A DNA stretch of 64,000 nt, from NCBI RefSeq assembly GCF_042466115.1, contig NZ_JAXHBQ010000002.1, positions 1-64,000 on the forward strand. The letters are read 5' to 3'. Positions 59,785-64,000 of this stretch are shown here, piece after piece. Below the pieces are notes generated by a model, which was not told the origin of the DNA, made no database searches, and worked only from the letters and a program-made list of their open reading frames with translations. The DNA is from SW4 sp042466115. GTDB lineage: Bacteria > Pseudomonadota > Alphaproteobacteria > Rhodobacterales > Rhodobacteraceae. The first letter of the stretch is position 1. The number at the start of each line of letters is the position of its first letter. A program made the translations under genes and the position numbers.

Positions 59785-60156
59785 TTAGGATCGATGTCGC
59801 GGGGGTGGGGCGTCAAAAGACCAACGGAAACTGTCCACATTGCTGGAAATGTGCCGCGACAAACGTCGAGCGTTCATCACCGCAACGATATCGGCGGGTT
59901 GCGTCAAAAAAGCGATTGTGACCGAGCAATCCAATCCATCGTCACAGTGTCCCAGAATGGTTTCCAAACGCCCGTGGTCGTGAGTATCCGCATTGGAACC
60001 TTCGTCATGGTCAGAATGGCCTAGCCCGGTTGCGATAGACACTTCACTTGCCGCCGCGCTTGCGGTTTCGGGCAAGGTGACAAAAAGCACTAGCGCAAAC
60101 AAAGCTATCGTGCGCAGCAGATCGGTCAGAACTCCGCGCGCCGCAGGCATACTCAT
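59785..60156 (-). CDS. Small His/Asp-rich exported protein
   Basis: A 123-residue protein with a signal-like helix ('TIALFALVLFVTLPETASAA'). The mature part carries a metal-ligand-rich patch 'GHSDHDEGSNADTHDHGRLE' and two cysteines ('GHCDDGLDCS'). No family was recognised. The start overlaps the upstream cytochrome c gene by 4 bases. The ligand density suggests a periplasmic metal-binding accessory of the copper operon. Confidence 0.6.
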   Translation of the reverse strand: MSMPAARGVLTDLLRTIALFALVLFVTLPETASAAASEVSIATGLGHSDHDEGSNADTHDHGRLETILGHCDDGLDCSVTIAFLTQPADIVAVMNARRLSRHISSNVDSFRWSFDAPPPRHRS

Positions 60157-60611
60157 TCAATCCCGTTCGCACGCTGAAGTTCGCGGATGTATTGCGTGAT
60201 GAATTTGACATCTGCCTGCGTCACGCCATCAACCGGCGGCATGTTTCCGAAATTCCAGTGGTGGGCGCGAACACCGTTTTGCGCTGCCAGTATAAAGGCC
60301 GCGTCCCCATGGTGGTTGGGTTCATATGTGATGTGAACGAGCGGTGGCGCGATCCCGTTTTGCCCCGCCGCGTTCTGGCCGTGGCATTCCGCGCAGGCGA
60401 CTTCGAAACCGCGTTTGCCGATCTGAGCATCCGCGGACAGCTCTGCCGGAAGGATGACATCGACAAGCGCTGCACCCTGCGCGATTTCGCTTGTATCGGG
60501 CGGCACCATCGAATGCCCCTGCACGGCGACTGAAGGCTGTAGGGCCTGCCAGCCGATCAACCCCAATCCCACGACGAAGACGCCGCCGACCAATATGCCC
60601 CAATAGTTCAT
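60153..60611 (-). CDS. Membrane-anchored cytochrome c
   Basis: A 152-residue protein with an N-terminal helix (3-23) and one class I heme domain: 'CAECHGQNAAGQNGIAPPL' and the axial-methionine segment 'WNFGNMPPVDGVTQ'. It ends 'YIRELQRANGIE', as in many cytochrome c555/cytochrome c2-like proteins. It is part of the copper operon, 28 bases after the L,D-transpeptidase gene and overlapping the His-rich gene. Confidence 0.85.
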   Translation of the reverse strand: MNYWGILVGGVFVVGLGLIGWQALQPSVAVQGHSMVPPDTSEIAQGAALVDVILPAELSADAQIGKRGFEVACAECHGQNAAGQNGIAPPLVHITYEPNHHGDAAFILAAQNGVRAHHWNFGNMPPVDGVTQADVKFITQYIRELQRANGIE

Positions 60612-60639
60612 GCGTGTTCCTTCATATCAGCCGCGCGCC

Positions 60640-61203
60640 TCAGATCAGTTTGACCTGGGTGCCAAGCGGCACGCGATCAAAGACTTCTTCAATCTGGTTG
60701 TTGTAAAGGCCGATGCACCCGTTGGACGACCGCCGCCCGATCTTGCGCGTGTCTTGCGTGCCGTGGATGCGGTAATACTGCCATGAAAGATAGAGTGCCC
60801 GCGTCCCAAGCGGATTGGTCGGATCCCCACCGGGCACATATTCCGGCCATTCCGGATTGCGCTCGCGCATTGACGGGGTCGGTGCCCAGCCCGGATTCTC
60901 GCGCTTTTCAACGACTTCGGTATAGCCGCGGCGCGTCAGATCATCCGTGAGTGGTACCGATGTCGGATAAACCCGCATTTCGTCGTCCGACGTCCAATGC
61001 TGAAGCACCATCGTATTCGTATCCGAGATGATGATCCCCTGCCCCAAGCTATCAAAGTGTTCCTGCCATCGATGCAAATTAAATGATGATATGTTGCGCC
61101 TGATCACCTGTTCGGTCTGTGCCCGCAAGACCTGCGGGGCAAACAGAAACGCGGCGCCGGCAGTCACAAATCCGCGCCGGTCGCATGTCATGGGTTTCTT
61201 CAT
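60640..61203 (-). CDS. L,D-transpeptidase (YkuD domain), copy 3
   Basis: A 187-residue enzyme with a Tat-like signal ('CDRRGFVTAGAAFLFAP'). The catalytic block has the histidine in 'YYRIHGTQDTRKIG' and the cysteine in 'RRSSNGCIGLYN'. It is the first gene of the copper operon that continues with cytochromes and the multicopper oxidase. With copies 1 and 2 it is the third L,D-transpeptidase in metal-linked transcription units within 35 kb. Confidence 0.88.
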   Translation of the reverse strand: MKKPMTCDRRGFVTAGAAFLFAPQVLRAQTEQVIRRNISSFNLHRWQEHFDSLGQGIIISDTNTMVLQHWTSDDEMRVYPTSVPLTDDLTRRGYTEVVEKRENPGWAPTPSMRERNPEWPEYVPGGDPTNPLGTRALYLSWQYYRIHGTQDTRKIGRRSSNGCIGLYNNQIEEVFDRVPLGTQVKLI

Positions 61204-61249
61204 TCCGATTGCTCCTTTACCTGCCGCGATCTGTGGCGCGTTCCCATGT

Positions 61250-61286
61250 GTTGTAAGCTAAGCAGCGCAGCCAGCAACCTTACAAC
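61250..61286. repeat. 8-bp perfect inverted repeat upstream of the copper operon
   Basis: GTTGTAAG (61250-61257), 21 bases, CTTACAAC (61279-61286). It lies 47 bases before the start of L,D-transpeptidase copy 3 and before the divergent CueR-like site. It could be an operator for the adjacent two-component regulator or another factor. Confidence 0.5.
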
Positions 61287-61314
61287 CGCAGGATTTTTGT
61301 ATCCAAATGTATCC

Positions 61315-61345
61315 TTGACCTTCCTGCGCAAGAGGAGCGCAAACA
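61315..61345 (+). promoter_or_regulatory. Degenerate CueR-like promoter
   Basis: TTGACCTTCC followed by seven bases and GAGGAG shares its first ten bases with the CueR-type site at 55704, and the spacing of the half-sites is the same. The -10 (CAAACA) is poor. It precedes the DUF2933-like gene at 61375. Confidence 0.45.
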
Positions 61346-61374
61346 CCGAGAATTCCAAATTTGGCGAGGGTCAC

Positions 61375-61683
61375 ATGCACACCGAAGTTTTCACGGCGAG
61401 AAACAAGAGCTCCGCTTCAACCACACTTATGAAATGGGGCATGATGGCCTGCTGTGCTGTCATGTTTCTGCCGGTCGCGGTATTCCTTATCGGTGGTGGC
61501 ACGCTCGCCGGTCTTTGGGCCAACGCTGGCGTTTTCGCCCCGTTGACCCTCTGCATCGGGGCACATCTGGTCATGCACAAGATGATGGGAAAATCATGCC
61601 ACGCAGAGGGCGAAAGCAGCGAGGCCGAACAGGACGGTCCCACCTCTGCTGATCTCAATCACCCCAATGGCAAACACGCCTAA
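61375..61683 (+). CDS. DUF2933-like small membrane protein
   Basis: A 102-residue protein with two hydrophobic helices ('GMMACCAVMFLPVAVFLIGG' and 'NAGVFAPLTLCIGAHLVMHK') and a Cys/His-rich pattern 'GKSCHAEGES'. Helix content and cysteines resemble DUF2933 proteins found in copper loci. ATG 61375 has GAGGG upstream. It is divergent from the copper operon and ends 12 bases from the convergent SHOCT gene. The function is unknown. Confidence 0.6.
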   Translation: MHTEVFTARNKSSASTTLMKWGMMACCAVMFLPVAVFLIGGGTLAGLWANAGVFAPLTLCIGAHLVMHKMMGKSCHAEGESSEAEQDGPTSADLNHPNGKHA

Positions 61684-61695
61684 GGGCGCCCCGCC

Positions 61696-62007
61696 CTATT
61701 CGTTCAATGTGGCCAAGCGCTTGCGGTATTCGTCTTCGTCGATCTCGCCGCGCGCGAAGCGTTCTTTCAGTATCTTCGCAGGGTCTTGATCGGGCTTTCC
61801 TGTGCCGGTGCCGTGTCGGCGAACAGCCACAACGATCAACGCGATGACGACACCCCAGAACAAGACCATCATCAGTCCACCGGACATGCCATATCCGCCG
61901 CCCCACATGTGGCCAAAGTCCCAATCATTGCCCATACCGTTGTCCGCGTATGCAGCTGTTCCCAGCGCGGTGAAAAAGGGGATCACAAAGCTTTTCTTCA
62001 AACGCAT
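61696..62007 (-). CDS. SHOCT-domain membrane protein
   Basis: A 103-residue protein with a signal-type N-terminus, a Gly/Trp/Met-rich stretch ('NDWDFGHMWGGGYGMSGG'), one membrane helix ('MVLFWGVVIALIVVAV') and a C-terminal SHOCT motif ('DPAKILKERFARGEIDEDEY'). Small SHOCT proteins of this form are frequent in copper clusters. AAGGAGAC precedes ATG 62007. It starts one base past the histidine-kinase gene stop, so it is in the same operon. Confidence 0.8.
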   Translation of the reverse strand: MRLKKSFVIPFFTALGTAAYADNGMGNDWDFGHMWGGGYGMSGGLMMVLFWGVVIALIVVAVRRHGTGTGKPDQDPAKILKERFARGEIDEDEYRKRLATLNE

Positions 62008-62008
62008 C

Positions 62009-63412
62009 TTAGTCTCCTTCATTGTGTTGATCGGCAACTAGCGGCAGTTGCACAATTGCGACCAGCCCGCTTTCGTCCCGATTTTCCAATTTGATATCAC
62101 CCCCGTGTGCGCGGATGATTGAGCGCGCAATTGACAGGCCAAGCCCGTGACCGCCTGTCTCAAGTGAGCGGCTTTCCTCGAGCCTCACGAACGGCTCAAA
62201 GACCCGTTCGGTATCCTTTTCCGGAATGCCCGGACCGTCATCTTTGATTTTGATGAAAAGGCTGTCGTGTTCCGGCACCCACGACACGCACGCATGCTTG
62301 CCATACCGCACCGCGTTCTCGATCAGGTTGCGCAAGGCGCGTCGCATCGCATTCGGCCGCAGCCGCATCTGCATCGCTGGCCCGTCGATCAGGGAAAATT
62401 CCACCGCTTTTTCAGCTTGCAGCTCGCGCAGGAATTCTCCGAATTCGACCGTCTCGACCGCCTCGTTTCCCGTCAGGCCACGGGCAAATGTCAAAGTCGC
62501 GTCCACCATTGATTGCATCTCTTCGACGGAGGCAACAAGGCTATCGCGGGTTTCTTCCTCATCGACCATCTCGGCGCGCACCCGCATCGCCGTCAAGGGC
62601 GAGCGTAGGTCATGCCCAAGTGCTGCCAAAACGCGCGTGCGGTCCGTTACAAATCGGGTCAGACGGTCTTGCATCCGGTTGAAACCGGATGTCAGTTCGC
62701 GCACTTCAACTGGCCCCTGCATTGGCAGTGTCGCCACGTCTTCGCCGCGACCAAGGCGATCAGCCGCACCAACAAGACGCTGTAACGGCCCTGTTAGTCG
62801 GGTCATGACAAACCAGAATACGGCGATCAAGATTGCCGCCGCTGACAGTGCAAACGTCAACATCGCGTAGAACGGCCACTGGATCGGAGGGCGTTCAAAC
62901 CGCGTACTAACATTGAGCCACTGTCCGCCCGATATCCCGATCGACAGGTTCATTTCGATAGCCGACAGTTCGCCGCGCATCATCGCGATGTGCATTTCGG
63001 TCATTTCGCGCGACAGATTGGGAAGCGGCATGATTTCCCCGTTGATCTCGTGCAGCTCGACACGGATATCGCGGCTGTAATCATCGCTAAGCAGGGCGCG
63101 CACGCGGTTTTCCACCGTGCCGCCGTCGGAATGGTCGCCGTGCTGAACAAGTGGCAGGTCAGCCAGTTCAAACCGCACCAGTGGGGAATTTGCGGCGCGC
63201 AGGATCGACGGGCGCAGGTCGGCAGGCGCTTCTTCAATCAACCGCGCCACATTAGCTGCGCGGCCTGCGGCCTCGAACCCAAGGGCTACGCGGATCGCAA
63301 GGCTGCGTTCATCGGCGAAAAGCAGCAGGCTGATGACCTGAGCAATGGCCAGTGCGGCGACAATCAACAGGACAAGCTGGACCCGCAAGGTCTGCAACGC
63401 GCGCCAGATCAT
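62009..63412 (-). CDS. Sensor histidine kinase
   Basis: A 467-residue membrane kinase. One helix at about 12-33 and a second at about 184-206 enclose a periplasmic sensor region of about 150 residues with Met/His content ('MTEMHIAMMRGELSAIEMNL'). Then follow a HAMP domain, the H-box 'LAALGHDLRSPLTAMRVRAE', N-box 'LRNLIENAVRYGKH', G1 'DDGPGIP' and G2 'GGHGLGLSIA'. The start overlaps the response-regulator stop (ATGA). Probably senses periplasmic metal or envelope stress for the copper cluster. Confidence 0.9.
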   Translation of the reverse strand: MIWRALQTLRVQLVLLIVAALAIAQVISLLLFADERSLAIRVALGFEAAGRAANVARLIEEAPADLRPSILRAANSPLVRFELADLPLVQHGDHSDGGTVENRVRALLSDDYSRDIRVELHEINGEIMPLPNLSREMTEMHIAMMRGELSAIEMNLSIGISGGQWLNVSTRFERPPIQWPFYAMLTFALSAAAILIAVFWFVMTRLTGPLQRLVGAADRLGRGEDVATLPMQGPVEVRELTSGFNRMQDRLTRFVTDRTRVLAALGHDLRSPLTAMRVRAEMVDEEETRDSLVASVEEMQSMVDATLTFARGLTGNEAVETVEFGEFLRELQAEKAVEFSLIDGPAMQMRLRPNAMRRALRNLIENAVRYGKHACVSWVPEHDSLFIKIKDDGPGIPEKDTERVFEPFVRLEESRSLETGGHGLGLSIARSIIRAHGGDIKLENRDESGLVAIVQLPLVADQHNEGD

Positions 63413-64000
63413 TCGACATCCGTGACATCGGCACAGAGGGAATAACCTCCATTGCGGATCGTCTTGATAATTCTGGGGCGCAGGATATCGGGCTCGATCT
63501 TGCGTCTAAGCCGCGAAACCTGATTGTCGATTTTGCGATCAAGCGGGCCTGCGGAAATCCCCGCGGACAGATCAAGAAGTTGCTCGCGGCTCAGCACCAA
63601 GCGGGGTCGTTCAACCAACACCGACAACAGCCTGAAATCCGCGACGGTTAGTGCGGTCTCTTCGCCATCTTCGTCGATCAGCACTTGCCTGTCGGCATCA
63701 AGAACAAGATGTGCAAAGCGAACTTTCTTGCCCGCAAGGCCGCGCGTTATTGTATCAGGTTGCGCTGCTCGCCGCAGGACGGCCTTGATCCGCGCAAGAA
63801 GTTCGCGCGGATTGAATGGCTTTGAAAGGTAGTCATCGGCGCCTATCTCAAGCCCCACGATCCGGTCGGTTTCTTCGCCCAAAGCGGTCAGCATGATGAT
63901 CGGCAGGTCACGTTCGGCCGAAATCCGACGACAAACAGACAGGCCACTTTCGCCTGGCATCATAACGTCCAGAACCATCAGATCGAACTGGCCTGTGGCA
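63409..64000 (-). CDS. OmpR-family response regulator, cut by the window edge
   Basis: The C-terminal 197 or so residues of a response regulator; the first 40-50 residues lie beyond the window. The visible receiver part has 'LMVLDVMMPGESGLSV' (phosphorylation aspartate), 'IIMLTALGEETDRIVG' and 'DDYLSKPFNPREL' (conserved lysine). The winged-helix output domain ends 'VSRLRRKIEPDILRPRIIKT' and 'IRNGGYSL'. It forms a two-component system with the downstream kinase. Confidence 0.92.
   Translation of the reverse strand, partial: ATGQFDLMVLDVMMPGESGLSVCRRISAERDLPIIMLTALGEETDRIVGLEIGADDYLSKPFNPRELLARIKAVLRRAAQPDTITRGLAGKKVRFAHLVLDADRQVLIDEDGEETALTVADFRLLSVLVERPRLVLSREQLLDLSAGISAGPLDRKIDNQVSRLRRKIEPDILRPRIIKTIRNGGYSLCADVTDVE

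Noticed and set aside
1..64000. CRISPR arrays, tRNA and rRNA genes
   Set aside because: No regularly spaced repeats, no cloverleaf-type sequences and no rRNA-like stretches were noticed on either strand; short tRNA fragments at integration sites could still have been missed by eye.

Overview
This window looks like part of an alphaproteobacterial conjugative element, either a plasmid or an integrative element, most likely from the Rhodobacteraceae/Roseobacteraceae. The grounds are the VirB/VirD4 gene complement, a LuxR/LuxI pair next to it, the plasmid accessory families (ParB-like, DUF736, DUF2958) and a cytochrome c'/multicopper oxidase copper cluster. No chromosomal housekeeping block, rRNA or tRNA was recognised.

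Layout. (1) 1-4841: plasmid-type accessory genes. They include a consensus DnaA box and a palindrome at the left edge, DUF736, an HNH nuclease, a large ParB-like protein with a clear terminator, and an MGLDQYAY-type small protein. (2) 4842-13355: a defence island. An ietAS-like pair (AAA ATPase and subtilase) is followed in the same operon by a large internally duplicated Cys/His protein of unknown function and a phage-type winged-helix protein. A Gabija-like pair (OLD-TOPRIM nuclease and UvrD-like helicase) faces it tail to tail. (3) 13573-15797: two different IS30-family elements side by side; the second transposase is frameshifted. (4) 15993-16748: an exported protein of conjugation-cluster type.

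(5) 16890-32207: a metal and envelope-stress region. It holds a transglutaminase/CDF exporter/ICMT operon, YnfA and a MerR-family sensor. A nine-gene operon follows (SCO, DsbB, DsbA-like, PCu(A)C, SCO, M23 peptidase, DUF411, ZIP, LspA). Next is an operon on the other strand with a Zn/Cd/Pb P-type ATPase, TRAP permeases DctQ and DctM and an L,D-transpeptidase, and then a second L,D-transpeptidase gene. Three promoters here share the same MerR-type architecture (a -35 TTGAAG, a 19-bp spacer and a common dyad), which points to one regulon. (6) 32275-32939: a decayed IS3 remnant.

(7) 32978-54890: conjugation. This covers LuxR and LuxI, a VirB cluster (two VirB1-like transglycosylases, VirB2, 3, 4, a short lipoprotein, VirB5, 8, 9, 10, 11 and 6), a nucleotidyltransferase-fold protein, a GST, and on the opposite strand VirD4, a VirD2-type relaxase, a MobC-like protein and small plasmid genes including DUF2958. 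A 17-bp motif recurs next to three conjugation-related transcription units (15967, 35260, 53709). (8) 54891-55763: a gene-poor stretch with a strong inverted repeat. (9) 55764-64000: a copper cluster with an HMA chaperone behind a CueR-type promoter, and an operon of a third L,D-transpeptidase, three cytochromes, a multicopper oxidase and a DsbA-like protein. A small DUF2933-like membrane protein, a SHOCT protein and a histidine kinase/response regulator pair cut by the window edge complete it.

The element therefore combines self-transfer under likely quorum control, phage defence, and periplasmic copper/divalent-metal tolerance with cell-wall repair. The most novel candidates are the extra genes attached to ietAS, the repeated conjugation-linked motif, and the three L,D-transpeptidases in metal operons.
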